This document shows, in pieces, positions 17,014-27,100 of a stretch of DNA of 64,000 nucleotides. The position numbers were made by a program, and so were the translations under genes. Source of the stretch: Verrucomicrobiota bacterium (GTDB lineage: Bacteria > Verrucomicrobiota > Verrucomicrobiia > Verrucomicrobiales > Akkermansiaceae); NCBI GenBank assembly GCA_030835305.1, contig JAURPJ010000097.1:83664-147663 (forward strand), given 5' to 3'. Positions within the stretch are counted from its first letter, which is position 1. The number at the start of each line of letters is the position of its first letter. Under the pieces are notes generated by a model that was not told the DNA's origin, searched no databases, and was given only the letters and a program-made list of their open reading frames with translations.

Positions 17014-18396
17014 TCAGGCCAAGAATTGCTTGATCGGCCCGGTTTGATCGAGCTTCTTGCGGGACATTACGAGATCCAGGTCACCGTAGTGCTCCATGGA
17101 ATTTCCGTGGGCATTCAGCAAGGTTGTATACCAATTGCCGAGAGTCTTGTGTCCCTCGACGCCGAGGACCGGCAGGCGGACATATCGTCCCGCCATGTTG
17201 AGGTTGCACTTCCTGCCGGACATGATCACGAATGGTGATTCCAGCCCAACCCCGTGATGAGTCTCTCCGTTCTCCGGGAAATACATAATCATGGTGTTAT
17301 CGAACATTGTGCCATCTCCCTCGGGAGTCTTCTTGAGCTCCTCTACGATGGTTTTAATCTGATTGACGTGGCTGATTCTGATTTGCTCCCTCGTCTTCCA
17401 TGCCGGCACTCCGCCGAAGGCTTCATCATGGCCCAGCGGGTGAATGCCCACCCGGTCGGCCTCGTTTCCGGGCAGTCCGGTGATTGGAGTACCAAGATCA
17501 TCGATGGTGTAGGTCACGACGTTGGTCAGATTTGCTTTCAATGCGGAAACCATCACTTTCGTCATGGCCGCCTGCTTCTCAGGGGTACTGGCATTTGGCC
17601 CTCCATCGACATGAACGGGATCAATTTCGGGAAGAAATTTCGCTAGTGAACCGGAAATCTCAATGAGCTTCTCATTGCGCTCACGAATCGACTCGATCGA
17701 TTGCAAGTGGACTTCCTGCCGGCGTTTCTCACGGCCTGCGATACCGCTCTCCTTCAGGCCTTCGTTGCTCCGTAAGAACGAAAGCATATCGTTATCGGAA
17801 GTAACCGCTTCCGGGTTGAGAACCGACTTGAAAAGCTCACTGCGCGCTGTTTCTGGATCGGCGTAGCAGTAATTTCTCGTCTGGGGCGCGGGTGCGGAAT
17901 ACCCAGAGACGATCCCGGTCCGCCCACCCGCGAAGGACAGCTCAACGTGACCAAAAGGTGATGGAAAAAGATTGGCCAATTCGAAATCAATCGTGGCCCG
18001 CTTGATCGCGCTCAGGGTGTTACGGTTCGATTTAAAGCAACCCATTACCGAAGAAAAAGAGTAGTGAACATTCTCACTCATCTTCGCCGAAAGACCCTGT
18101 AAGATGGTCAAATTTTCCTTGTGATCGTCCAGACCACGCAACCAGTTCGGAAGCTCGTGTTGGTCGAGATCAACTTCCAATGCCTCCTTCTTTTCATCCA
18201 GGGCCTTGTCTTTTTCCGAAAAACTCGGAAGGGCCAATTCCAGCGGGCGAATACCGCTCGACTTACGAATAAAGATGAAACGTTTCGGCTCTCCAACAGT
18301 CCCGGTAGCCGCGAACAACTGGCTGAAGGATGGGGCCAGAGTCATGGCACCCGCCCCAAGGGCTGATGCTTTAAGGAAATGTCGTCTGCTGGTCAT
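17014..18396 (-). CDS. DUF1552 family protein with Tat signal
   Basis: A 460-residue DUF1552 protein, a family common in Planctomycetes and Verrucomicrobia. The N-terminus carries a twin-arginine signal (TSRRHFLKASALGAGAM), so it is exported folded. The body contains SSGIRPLELALP, a helix-rich middle, TYTIDDLGTPITGLPG, HPLGHDEAF, YFPENGETHHGVGLE (a metal-site-like His cluster) and a C-terminal NAHGNSMEHYGD. Sulfatase/alkaline-phosphatase-like folds have been proposed for relatives; the reaction is unknown. It lies 4 bp after the DUF1592 gene, a fixed partnership in this phylum, so both should act together in the cell envelope. Confidence 0.85.
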   Translation of the reverse strand: MTSRRHFLKASALGAGAMTLAPSFSQLFAATGTVGEPKRFIFIRKSSGIRPLELALPSFSEKDKALDEKKEALEVDLDQHELPNWLRGLDDHKENLTILQGLSAKMSENVHYSFSSVMGCFKSNRNTLSAIKRATIDFELANLFPSPFGHVELSFAGGRTGIVSGYSAPAPQTRNYCYADPETARSELFKSVLNPEAVTSDNDMLSFLRSNEGLKESGIAGREKRRQEVHLQSIESIRERNEKLIEISGSLAKFLPEIDPVHVDGGPNASTPEKQAAMTKVMVSALKANLTNVVTYTIDDLGTPITGLPGNEADRVGIHPLGHDEAFGGVPAWKTREQIRISHVNQIKTIVEELKKTPEGDGTMFDNTMIMYFPENGETHHGVGLESPFVIMSGRKCNLNMAGRYVRLPVLGVEGHKTLGNWYTTLLNAHGNSMEHYGDLDLVMSRKKLDQTGPIKQFLA

Positions 18397-18400
18397 GGAA

Positions 18401-21400
18401 CTAATTCGTTGGAGGTTTGCGATAAATGAAGGAGTCGGAGGTCAAAAGAGATACGATGACCGCGTCGAAGCTACCATCATTTTCGAGGTAGGCATCTTCG
18501 GCATCGATGAGAGTTTTGGAGTCTGAAAGAAATTCGTTCCGCCCAAGGAAATAGCGAAACGCATGCCGAATGATCGATTGCCTCACCCGGCGCGATCTGG
18601 CAAGACGACCAGCAAGGTCCACCGCATTTTCAACCCTACCATCAAGTGCGGCTTCTCCGGTGCCGGCGAGGAAGCCGGAAGCATCAACCGGAAGGGTTTT
18701 GTAGATGTCCCGCAGATCAACAAGGTGGTTACGACCGGGAAGTTTGTCTGGCTTTTTCTCGATCACGTTCTCCGGATACTCAAGTGATTCCTGAATGCGA
18801 AAGCGCCCGAAGTCGTCGTAACACTCAAAAGAATAGCCGAGCGGATTCATCCACTCATGGCACTTCCAGCAGTAAGTGGTCTCGGTAGCGGAGGCGAGGC
18901 GGGAGCGAAGAGTCCGGTGGTGATCTTCCGGAATTTGCGCGTCAACCGCGATTGGAATATCGGGAATGGTTCCGGCCAAGAGCTTCTCGCGGACGAACTT
19001 GCCACGACGCACCGGATCGGTCTCGGTGTTAAAAGCGTGAGCAATGAGCCAAGCCGGATGGGTCAACATCCCCTTTCGGTTGGAAACCTTCATTGGTTGC
19101 TCCGGTGTCCAGTCCCAGTTATCCTTCCGGTAACCCCAAAATTTTGCAACATTACCTCCCCACATAAAATCCGTGCCATAACCACGATAAAGATCAAAAG
19201 GCGGGGCATGTTTCTGCCCCTTGTCGAGACGTGCCGCGATGGTGGTCATTGATTTCTTGAAGAGCTTGAGTCCATCTCCCTGACGATTCCCCGATTTGAG
19301 CTTGTCGGGGTTGATACTGCGCATCGGTTCCTTGCGCAGAAACTCCTTGTGCTTCTCCAGCTCGGGGTAACCGAAATCCTCCCAACCGGTATCCTTGAAG
19401 TAAGCATAAATACGTTTGATTTTCTCTGACGCTTCACGCATCCGCTCATTGTCTCCATCGTGATAGACGTAAAATTTCTCGGTCCCGATGAGCTCCTCGA
19501 AGACGTTCTTATCTTTCTCGAGGATGTATTCCACGATACGATCCGCCTCATTGACCAAACGATTCGTCGACTGGTCAAGGCGATCACTTCCAAATCGTTT
19601 CTCGTCCTTGAAGACTTCAAGCGCTTTGGGATAACCAAAGAATTCGCGGAAAAAGCGCAACTCGCGGATGGGCAAATCCGTGCTGTTGTCGGCATAGTTT
19701 TTGTCTTCAAGAATAGGGTCAATGATGGTCCGCACATCGCGCCGGGCCAACATTCGCTCAACCTCGCGGCGATAGTCCTCCCGGGTATTCAATTTCCCTG
19801 ATTGCGCGGCTGCCACCAATTCCTCGTCCGGGCTCTGATCGGTCAAAGCATAAGCCAAAGCATAGCTGGCATCACGCGGTGCCATCATACGCCGACCATG
19901 CTCATCAGCCTCACCAATTCCGAACTCGTTTCGATAGACAAATTCGGAGCTCAGCAGGAAGGTCTGAATGAGCTTCTGCACGGCCTTGCGGCGCCCGAGT
20001 TTATCGGTGTAAATTTTGACCTGCTGCAGGTATTTAGAGGACTCCCCACCGTTGGGAGGCCGTTCGAGAATCAGGGTGGACAGTTCCGTAATCAGCTGTC
20101 TGAGCAATTCCTCGCTCGGGGAACCGGCATCTTCACGCTCTTTTTGAAAGCCCAGCTCCCAAGCGGTCATGCACTTTTCGATGATTTCAGAATAAAAATC
20201 CCCTCTCTTCCGATACTTCAAGATCGCCTTGCGGATCGCCTCCATATCATCATCTTCAAGTGGGTCATAAACCACCTTTTTAATCCGCTTTCCGTTCTTT
20301 CCGGCAATCTCGCGAAAATCCGGAACGTATTCGCGAAGCAAAGCCATCCGGCTTTGAATGGTCCGCTTGTGGTGGCCCCGGAAGAACCAAATTCGCTCAC
20401 AGAACCCGCGAAATTCATTATCATCAAGGTGCGAGTATTCCGGGTCCGAAAGGGTATGATAGACCAGGCGATCAGCCTCCAGCTTCTTGAGCATGCCGGT
20501 CGAAACATTCATCGGCGCACGCTTGTATTTCTCTCCATCCTTTAATTCGGGCAGGGGCTTGAGCACAACGGGAACAAACTTCGGCAACAAGGACTCGTTT
20601 TTGCTCCCATAAATATCCTCGCAGATTCGCTCAATGTGGTCTTCAAGAAAGTCGCGACGCAGGGCGAGTGTTTCCTTGTGAGCATCCTCCATTTTCAGGA
20701 TTTCAACAACGGAAGGGAGATAGGGAGTTCGCCCTTTGCCGTGTCTGGGAACCAAATTCTCGGTGATCTGCTGCGAAACTTTCTGTGAGTTGGTCAGCAT
20801 GCTCGAGAGATGTCCGGCAGTCAGATCCTCATTGGCATAGTAGCGCACCCCGATGGTCTTCGGCAGCAGGAACGGGTTGGAAATATCCAACTTATCGAAA
20901 CGCTTGCTCCCCTTCCCTTCGGAGCGCTTCTTCCCGTGGTTGATCATGGTCCGGCCCTTAAGGATCCGCTGAAATTTCGCGTTATAAATAAATTCGCTGA
21001 TGAGCCAGCGACGATCCGTGGTGAAAGCCGGGAGGTCGAGGTATTCACCGGAGAACAATTTTTCATGGTCCACGTAGTTCCCGAACTCGGCCTTCTGAAG
21101 CTTCCCCTCAAGAGTCGACGCATCGTATTTGGCAAGCTCCCCAGCAAGGAAATTGAGAAGAACCTTTCGCTCCTTCTCATCAGGCTGGTCCTTCTTCTTT
21201 GGCGGCATGTGCCGGAAGTAGACCTGCTCCTGCATTCTATTCAGAAGATCCAGGCGCTTGGGATTGTCCAGCGCCGCCAGATTGTCCAAGCGAATATCAC
21301 CCTTCTGGGTCTCATCGTGGCAGTCGTAACAATAATTCTCAAGAAAGCCAGCCACAGGTCCTTGAACCTCAAATCGATGACCGGAGCCGGACAGGACTCC

Positions 21401-21499
21401 CGGGATAAGGGCCCACGCAAACATGCCAATGGAAAAAAAGAATCCGCGAAAACGGATATTCGGCAGAGATTTCTTAATCTCGTTCCCACAAACAGGCAT
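18401..21499 (-). CDS. Planctomycete-type cytochrome, DUF1587/1592/1588/1585 multidomain protein
   Basis: About 1032 residues from MPVCGNEIKK, preceded by GGAG about ten bases upstream. A signal segment (FFFSIGMFAWALIPGVL) is followed by a haem c-type motif NYCYDCH. The middle corresponds to the PSCyt3/DUF1587-DUF1592 region. Near the C-terminus comes RGKFVREKLLAGTIPDIP with a second CWKCH motif in DUF1588, then DUF1585 (FRYFLGRNEFLSDSKTL). Two CxxCH motifs suggest an exported haem protein with redox activity. The substrate is unknown. It partners the DUF1552 gene downstream, and the operon begins with an ECF sigma factor. Confidence 0.85.
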   Translation of the reverse strand: MPVCGNEIKKSLPNIRFRGFFFSIGMFAWALIPGVLSGSGHRFEVQGPVAGFLENYCYDCHDETQKGDIRLDNLAALDNPKRLDLLNRMQEQVYFRHMPPKKKDQPDEKERKVLLNFLAGELAKYDASTLEGKLQKAEFGNYVDHEKLFSGEYLDLPAFTTDRRWLISEFIYNAKFQRILKGRTMINHGKKRSEGKGSKRFDKLDISNPFLLPKTIGVRYYANEDLTAGHLSSMLTNSQKVSQQITENLVPRHGKGRTPYLPSVVEILKMEDAHKETLALRRDFLEDHIERICEDIYGSKNESLLPKFVPVVLKPLPELKDGEKYKRAPMNVSTGMLKKLEADRLVYHTLSDPEYSHLDDNEFRGFCERIWFFRGHHKRTIQSRMALLREYVPDFREIAGKNGKRIKKVVYDPLEDDDMEAIRKAILKYRKRGDFYSEIIEKCMTAWELGFQKEREDAGSPSEELLRQLITELSTLILERPPNGGESSKYLQQVKIYTDKLGRRKAVQKLIQTFLLSSEFVYRNEFGIGEADEHGRRMMAPRDASYALAYALTDQSPDEELVAAAQSGKLNTREDYRREVERMLARRDVRTIIDPILEDKNYADNSTDLPIRELRFFREFFGYPKALEVFKDEKRFGSDRLDQSTNRLVNEADRIVEYILEKDKNVFEELIGTEKFYVYHDGDNERMREASEKIKRIYAYFKDTGWEDFGYPELEKHKEFLRKEPMRSINPDKLKSGNRQGDGLKLFKKSMTTIAARLDKGQKHAPPFDLYRGYGTDFMWGGNVAKFWGYRKDNWDWTPEQPMKVSNRKGMLTHPAWLIAHAFNTETDPVRRGKFVREKLLAGTIPDIPIAVDAQIPEDHHRTLRSRLASATETTYCWKCHEWMNPLGYSFECYDDFGRFRIQESLEYPENVIEKKPDKLPGRNHLVDLRDIYKTLPVDASGFLAGTGEAALDGRVENAVDLAGRLARSRRVRQSIIRHAFRYFLGRNEFLSDSKTLIDAEDAYLENDGSFDAVIVSLLTSDSFIYRKPPTN

Positions 21500-21605
21500 T
21501 CGCAGAATACTCCGAATGATCAGTCGCCCTATCAGCACAACGCAAAGAAGGGGCGCCTTTCGAATACCCCTTCTGGAGTCGCTTGATCGGGAGAACCGGC
21601 CTCTT

Positions 21606-22514
21606 TTAAAAAACCTTCGCCAACTCACTTGGGTCCATCTTGCTGAGAAGGAAGAAAGTGTGCTCGGCATCAGCCCATCGGGTCACGGACCATTTATCAT
21701 TTTTATCACAATAGCGGCACTTTTGACACGCGGTGTCGAGCCCATTGATGTCGTCAACATTGATCACCGCACGGTCCATCATTACCAGATGAACCACTTT
21801 GTCGTTTCTTTTGTAGCAGACCAAGGAGCCCCGATGCTTCCTCTCGCCAATCTCAAGGAGTTTACACCCGACTCCCTTTACATCCAGCAAGCCTTCTGGC
21901 AATTGCGCGGGCGTTGGAAGACCTTTCCCGTCAAGCCACTCATAAAGGGCGGCCTGTCGATCATTTTGGAGATCGAGCGAAAAGAAAGGAGACTCGAGCA
22001 TCGCAATCGCGGAATACGCCACTTCCTTCGGAGTAGTTCCTTCGAGCGCATTTTCACCGGCACCGGCAAAGAATGCCCCAACTGCGACCATAATTGCGAT
22101 GACGGCCGCAGCAGAAGTTGTCCAGACCGCAGCCTTGAAAAATCCGCGTTTGTAACGCGGTGGCACCTCCACCAAACTCTGTTCCACTTCCATGGCTCCA
22201 AGAATCTGATCACGAAGTCCTTCCGGAGCTCGGACGGAAGCCAATGCCCCCACGAAATCCGCATCAAATTCCGCCGGTTGATCCTGGGCACCTTCCAAAA
22301 CTCCAAAAATAGCGTCACGAAGATCTTCCGGGATTTCGACATCCGCAAGCATGGCTGCGAATGCCGCATCCTGAGCCCGCTCGACTGCGAGCCATTCTCC
22401 CAGCTCACGGTCCCGGGCCGCCAGCTCCAGGGCCTCGGCGAAAGCAGGCTCATTTACGTCCTCGCCGTCGGGACGATAGCTCTGAAAGACGAATTTTGCG
22501 CGTTCCTTATCCAT
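21606..22514 (-). CDS. Candidate anti-sigma factor, single-pass membrane protein
   Basis: A protein of about 302 residues from MDKERAKFVF. The first 130 residues are acidic and helical, as in cytoplasmic anti-sigma domains. A single membrane helix follows (VWTTSAAAVIAIMVAVGAFFA) and then an extracytoplasmic domain with a C-x2-C-x2-C cluster (CQKCRYC) near the end. The start overlaps the sigma stop codon (ATGGATAA). This layout, with direct coupling to an ECF sigma gene, makes an anti-sigma role likely. The classic ZAS motif is not evident. The exposed cysteines could sense redox state or bind haem or metal; that is speculation. Confidence 0.7.
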   Translation of the reverse strand: MDKERAKFVFQSYRPDGEDVNEPAFAEALELAARDRELGEWLAVERAQDAAFAAMLADVEIPEDLRDAIFGVLEGAQDQPAEFDADFVGALASVRAPEGLRDQILGAMEVEQSLVEVPPRYKRGFFKAAVWTTSAAAVIAIMVAVGAFFAGAGENALEGTTPKEVAYSAIAMLESPFFSLDLQNDRQAALYEWLDGKGLPTPAQLPEGLLDVKGVGCKLLEIGERKHRGSLVCYKRNDKVVHLVMMDRAVINVDDINGLDTACQKCRYCDKNDKWSVTRWADAEHTFFLLSKMDPSELAKVF

Positions 22515-23055
22515 TGTTTCGTTGAATCGTTTCAGGTTTAAAATCAACAATGCGTGTCGGAGCACTCACCGTTTCCGATGTCATCTTCTTACGGAGCTGA
22601 TCCTTCCCGCGCGAAATTCGCGACATCACTGTGCCGATCGGCACATCGAGAACCTCGGCAATCTCCTTGTAGGAATGTCGTTGCAGATAAAAAAGAGTCA
22701 GGGGTGCGCGGAAGGTTTCGTCCAATTCGCTCAAAAGCTTGACCGCTTGCTGGGCATCCAGCTTCCGGCCCGAATCCTCTTCTTCGTGAGGCAACTCATG
22801 CTCCGCCTCCGTGATCTCGGTCTCGGGATGGCGATGGGAACGACGGGCATTCCCAAGGTGCTCGCGATACAGAGTCGTAAAAAGCCAGGTTTTGGCCTTC
22901 GAGCGATCTTTGAGCTGATGACCTTTCTGGGCCCAGATCACGAAAGTCTGCTGCACGAGATCCGCCGCGCGGTCAGGATTCTTGGCCAAGGAAAAGCCAA
23001 AGCGGTAAAGCGCCTGGTAATAATGGTCCACCAAATCTTCGAATTCGTCCATCAC
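22507..23055 (-). CDS. ECF-type RNA polymerase sigma factor
   Basis: A 182-residue group 4 sigma factor. Region 2 includes YRFGFSLAKNPDRAADLVQQTFVIW and KAKTWLFTTLYR. Region 4 includes ELDETFRAPLTLFYLQRHSYKEIAEVLDVPIGTVMSRISRGKDQL, an unmistakable helix-turn-helix. It starts GTG-ATG (23055 or 23052). It heads the operon anti-sigma/DUF1592/DUF1552/esterase and probably drives that operon and its own promoter in response to an envelope signal passed by the anti-sigma factor. It is divergent from the DUF6807 gene, which may share control. Confidence 0.93.
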   Translation of the reverse strand: MMDEFEDLVDHYYQALYRFGFSLAKNPDRAADLVQQTFVIWAQKGHQLKDRSKAKTWLFTTLYREHLGNARRSHRHPETEITEAEHELPHEEEDSGRKLDAQQAVKLLSELDETFRAPLTLFYLQRHSYKEIAEVLDVPIGTVMSRISRGKDQLRKKMTSETVSAPTRIVDFKPETIQRNNG

Positions 23056-23151
23056 CCTGATCTTCTGGCATTAAGAGAAGTCTGTCGCGCAATTATTCCC
23101 GCGATTTCCCTTCTTTATTTTTCATCCACCGCAGATTATTGCTGGGCCGCT

Positions 23152-24057
23152 ATGAAATCGAGTTTCCTCCTAGTTCCCGCCCTTCTTGCCCAATCCGCGC
23201 TCGCTGGCTTTCGTCAGGAAAAAACCGACTCCTCACTGAAGCTGTTTGACGGCGACACCCTGATTACGGAATACCGCACCGACCACCACCTCCCTTATCT
23301 TTACCCGCTCGTGGGACCCACCGGAGTTGGACTGACCCGGAACTTCCCGATGAAAAAGGACGTGGAAGGCGAGCAGCCGGATCACCCCCACCACCGTTCC
23401 TTTTGGTTCACCCATGGAGATGTCAACGGCCACGATTTCTGGCACTCGAAAGATCACAATTCAAATATTGTCCACAAATCCTTCGGTGAATCCAGTGAAG
23501 GAGTATTTTCAGTCAACCTCGAGTGGCAGCAGGACAAGGTGGTGCTTCTCAAGGAAACCCGCACCTATCGTTTCAGTAAACAAGACGACCAATCGCTCTT
23601 GCTTGAGGTTCACTCAACTCTCACCGCAGCCAGCGAAGTGAAATTTGGCGACACCAAGGAAGGATCCTTCGCTCTTCGCGTCTCACCCACTCTCCGTCAC
23701 GAAGGCAAGGTCGCCAAAGGCCACATCGCGAACTCCGAGGGATTGATCGACAAAAAAGCGTGGGGCCAACGCGCCCGCTGGGTCAGCTACTATGGCCCCG
23801 ACAGATCGGGCCAGGACGTCACCATCACCATGATGGACCACCCGTCAAACCTCAATCATCCCACCTACTGGCATGCCCGGACTTATGGCCTCTTGACCGC
23901 AAACCCTTTTGGAGAAAAGAGCTTTACCAAAAAAGGCAATGGGGCCCATACCCTCAAAAAGGGCCATTCCCTGACTCAGAAATACGCTCTTCTCATGCAG
24001 CCCAGCACCTTTGAAAAGGACTCGGTCGAGAAAGCTTACCAGACCTTTGCAAAATAA
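23152..24057 (+). CDS. DUF6807 (PmoA-like) exported protein
   Basis: A 301-residue protein from MKSSFLLVPALLAQSALA, a signal peptide. The pattern RTDHHLPYLYPLVGPTGVGLTRNFPMK, followed by DHPHHRSFWFTHGDVNGHDFW and DHPSNLNHPTYWHARTYGLLTANPFG, is the conserved core of the PmoA/DUF6807 family. That family is named after a methane-oxygenase annotation but is not an oxygenase subunit. Its members are common near sugar-degradation genes in Planctomycetes, Verrucomicrobia and Bacteroidetes. The biochemical role is unknown; the conserved His residues suggest a metal or catalytic site. It is divergently placed 96 bp from the ECF sigma gene. Confidence 0.85.
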   Translation: MKSSFLLVPALLAQSALAGFRQEKTDSSLKLFDGDTLITEYRTDHHLPYLYPLVGPTGVGLTRNFPMKKDVEGEQPDHPHHRSFWFTHGDVNGHDFWHSKDHNSNIVHKSFGESSEGVFSVNLEWQQDKVVLLKETRTYRFSKQDDQSLLLEVHSTLTAASEVKFGDTKEGSFALRVSPTLRHEGKVAKGHIANSEGLIDKKAWGQRARWVSYYGPDRSGQDVTITMMDHPSNLNHPTYWHARTYGLLTANPFGEKSFTKKGNGAHTLKKGHSLTQKYALLMQPSTFEKDSVEKAYQTFAK

Positions 24058-24095
24058 TCCCGTTGGGTCTGTCTCCCGCTCCCGGACTCCATTAA

Positions 24096-24115
24096 CGCCC
24101 GGGAGAGCGTCACTC
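24096..24115 (+). repeat. Copy B of the short dispersed motif
   Basis: A 20-base element with CGCCCGGGAG and AGCGTCACTC lies 39 bp after the DUF6807 stop. It matches 18 of 20 bases of the element at 11670 and occupies the same position relative to a plus-strand gene. Confidence 0.5.
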
Positions 24116-24158
24116 CTTCTCTTTTTTCGTGAGTTGGCACATTAAACGCGATGAAAGT

Positions 24159-24190
24159 TGCAGAACTCCTGTCATAACAGGAGAATTGCA
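24159..24190 (+). promoter_or_regulatory. Hairpin sequestering the tamB Shine-Dalgarno
   Basis: CTCCTGT (24166-24172) pairs perfectly with ACAGGAG (24177-24183) around a CATA loop. With flanking TGCA/TGCA the stem extends over about 32 bp with mismatches. The 3' arm contains AGGAG, the likely ribosome-binding site of the ATG at 24196, so the hairpin could limit translation of tamB. Confidence 0.45.
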
Positions 24191-24195
24191 GTGCG

Positions 24196-27100
24196 ATGCC
24201 ACTTCGAGAGAAAAAACCCGAAGACCCACTAAAGACCCGCCAGCGTTGGAAACGGCGGCTGGTTTATGGCCTCCTTGTGCTGATTGGCCTTTCGATCTGG
24301 GCAAACGGCCCCGGTATTCGCTGGGGCTTGAAGAAGGTCATTTCACAACAAATCGCCGCACAGGACCTTTCGGGAAGTTTCAAAGTTGAGGGCACCGCAC
24401 TCTCCGGGATTTCCATCCGTGACATCTCGCTGAATGGGAAATCGACTATTCAAAGCGTCAAATCAAACTTGATTCAGGTTGAGTGGTCACTTGGTTCGCT
24501 CATCGATCAGGAACTTGAGGGGATCAGACTCGATCGGCTCCACCTTGTCGTCGATCCCAAAGCAACCAAGCCCGTCGCCGCCCCGTCCCCCGAGGCACCG
24601 GAAGATTCCTCCGACTCCGGCACTTCTCTCGCGGACACCTTGAATCTGGTCCGAGGCTTTATTCAACCGGCAAAACTTTCTGTCACCGATCTCAACGTCG
24701 AAATCGTCGGGGTCACCCAAGTTTCTTTGGCATCGATCAGCCACACCGCTAGCGAGGTTACCTACCTCATTTCGGAACTCCATTCATTCGATCATCTCGA
24801 TCGCCCCGTTCACAACCCGCAATCAACCCTGACTTGGAATAAGGACGGCTTTGCCATCGACCAAGTCACTCTCAATCCCCGGCTCGCCATTCACGATCTT
24901 TCCTTCCAACCGGAGAGATCCGCCTCATTAATAATCTCTGTTGCCGAAAGCGAGATCCTTGTGAAATCCGACCTCGCCTCCTCACACTGGATTTCGCTCC
25001 AGTCTCCCGCACTCTCCATCCCCGATCTCATCCAGCTGGCCAAGCCCGGCATCGAAGCAACAGGCGAAATCACGCAACTTCAAATCAACACCTCGACCGG
25101 CATGGTGACTTTCGAGGGTCAAAACCTGAAGTATCAGGATCAAGAGATCTCACGTGCCTCGATCGAAGCTACAACCAAGGATCTACTCTCGCCCTTCGAG
25201 CAGCCAATCAGCCTCGAGATCGCCATTGATGAAAAACTTAAAGTCGACGGATTTGTCGAGCTGAGTCAATCAATTCTCGACTCTTCGGCTGAGCTCAACC
25301 TCGTAGTCAATTGGCCGGAAGTCCCCATCGTCAATGCTGAACTCGCCTATGACTCCCGCGAGGCCAGGATCATTGCCAACACGCTCGACGACCTCCGCGC
25401 AACGGCTCGCTTTCAAGTCGATCTGCAAACCTACCAGGCCGAGATCTTAGGAAGGATCAAAGACTCCTCCGATCTTGAAGAGCGCTTGGAAGGCCCCCTG
25501 GAATTTACCGCGACCGCTAATGGTGATTTCAAATCAGCCGAACACTCCGGGACCCTGAATCTGGAAACTCTCGGATTCCGCCAACCCGACTTCCCCGAAG
25601 GAATCGGCCGGGGAAAAATCACCTGGAATTGGCCGGAGAGCGTAAACATCGAAACGCTTGAAATAACCACGCCGGAAGCCAGCGCACAGGCCAGTCTGTC
25701 TTGGTTCAACGACAAGCTAAATATTAGCCACATCAAATTGTTAGAAGGCACCGATGAGCTCCTCATGGTCCAGGCCAGCCTCCCGGCACCTCTCGAGACA
25801 CGTTCGCTGGACGATCTCTTAGAATCGCCGGAAAAAATTTCAATGGAGATCTCGTCGAAGCCCCTGACTTTTGAGCGACTCGCTTCATTTCTACCGATCC
25901 CAGAAAACCTCACCGGTGTTCTGCAACTTACGGATCTCAAACTGGCAGGCACCCTTCAAAACCCGGCTCTGGACGGTGAAATTACGCTCAAGGGTTTCAG
26001 CTCCGCCTCCACACCCGACCTTCCTCCGGCAGATCTTGATCTAGCCTTTGAAACCTCCGATGAAAGACTCAGGGTTAACCTCGACGCAAAGGATGCCGAA
26101 GGCAAACTCTTAAAGATTGATGGCGTGCTGCCCTTTCTTCCCCGCCAATGGATTGACTTTAAAACCATCCCTCTCGACACCCCAATCTCTCTTGTCGTCT
26201 TCAACAATAGCCTTGACCTGCGCCGCATTCAACCTTTCTTCCCCACCCTCCCGGGAATAAAGGGAAAGCTCGATCTCGAATTCAGCCTCTCAGGAACAAT
26301 CGAAACTCCGGTCATCGGAGGAAACCTGAACCTAAGCGGATTCAACACAACATTGCAGAACAAATTGCCAGACCTTGGACTGGACGTGAAACTCGCGACA
26401 GAGAACCGGACTCTCGCCTTGTCCGGTTCGGCACAAGAAGGCCGAGATCAATTCTTCACCATTGCCGGCAGACTTCCTCTTGAATCAGGGTTTCTGACCG
26501 GACGCGCAAAAGAGTTGCCGGAAAAGCCGATCTCTCTCGACATTACCGGAGCCCGCATCGACCTGGTGCGAATCCGCCCATTCGTTCCACAGATCCAACT
26601 TATTCGCGGGGATCTCGCCGCTGACGTCTCCGTCAGCGGCACTCTCGCCAAACCTGAAATTACCGGTAACGCTCTTCTCCGCATCGAGAAGATGCGTCTC
26701 AAGGACTCACCAATCTCGGACTTCAAAGACACCCGGATCCAGGTAGATTACGACGAAGACATTGTCACCATATCCGAAGGCAAGATCGTCGCTTCCGGAG
26801 GAAAGGCTGATCTCAAGGGAACGATTGACCTTCGCAACAGGAAGCCTGAATTTGATCCTGTTTTCAACCTCAGTCTCGACGGAAAATTCATCCTGCTTTA
26901 CCGGAACAAGGATTTCACCTTCCGCGGCCACCCGAATCTCAGGGTCGAAGGGCCACTCTCAAAAGCAAACGTTTCAGGCACCCTCGAAATCGCTGACAGT
27001 CTTATTTACAAGGACGTCGAAATCCTTCCACTCGGCGTTCCGCGCACCACCGAAATCCCAAGACCAAATCTTCCTTCTTTCTCGCAGAAGCCGGTCAAGA

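Noticed and set aside
22522..23151. Upstream extension of the DUF6807 frame to 511 residues
   Set aside because: It runs antisense through the ECF sigma gene; the signal peptide MKSSFLLVPALLAQ at 23152 is the natural start.
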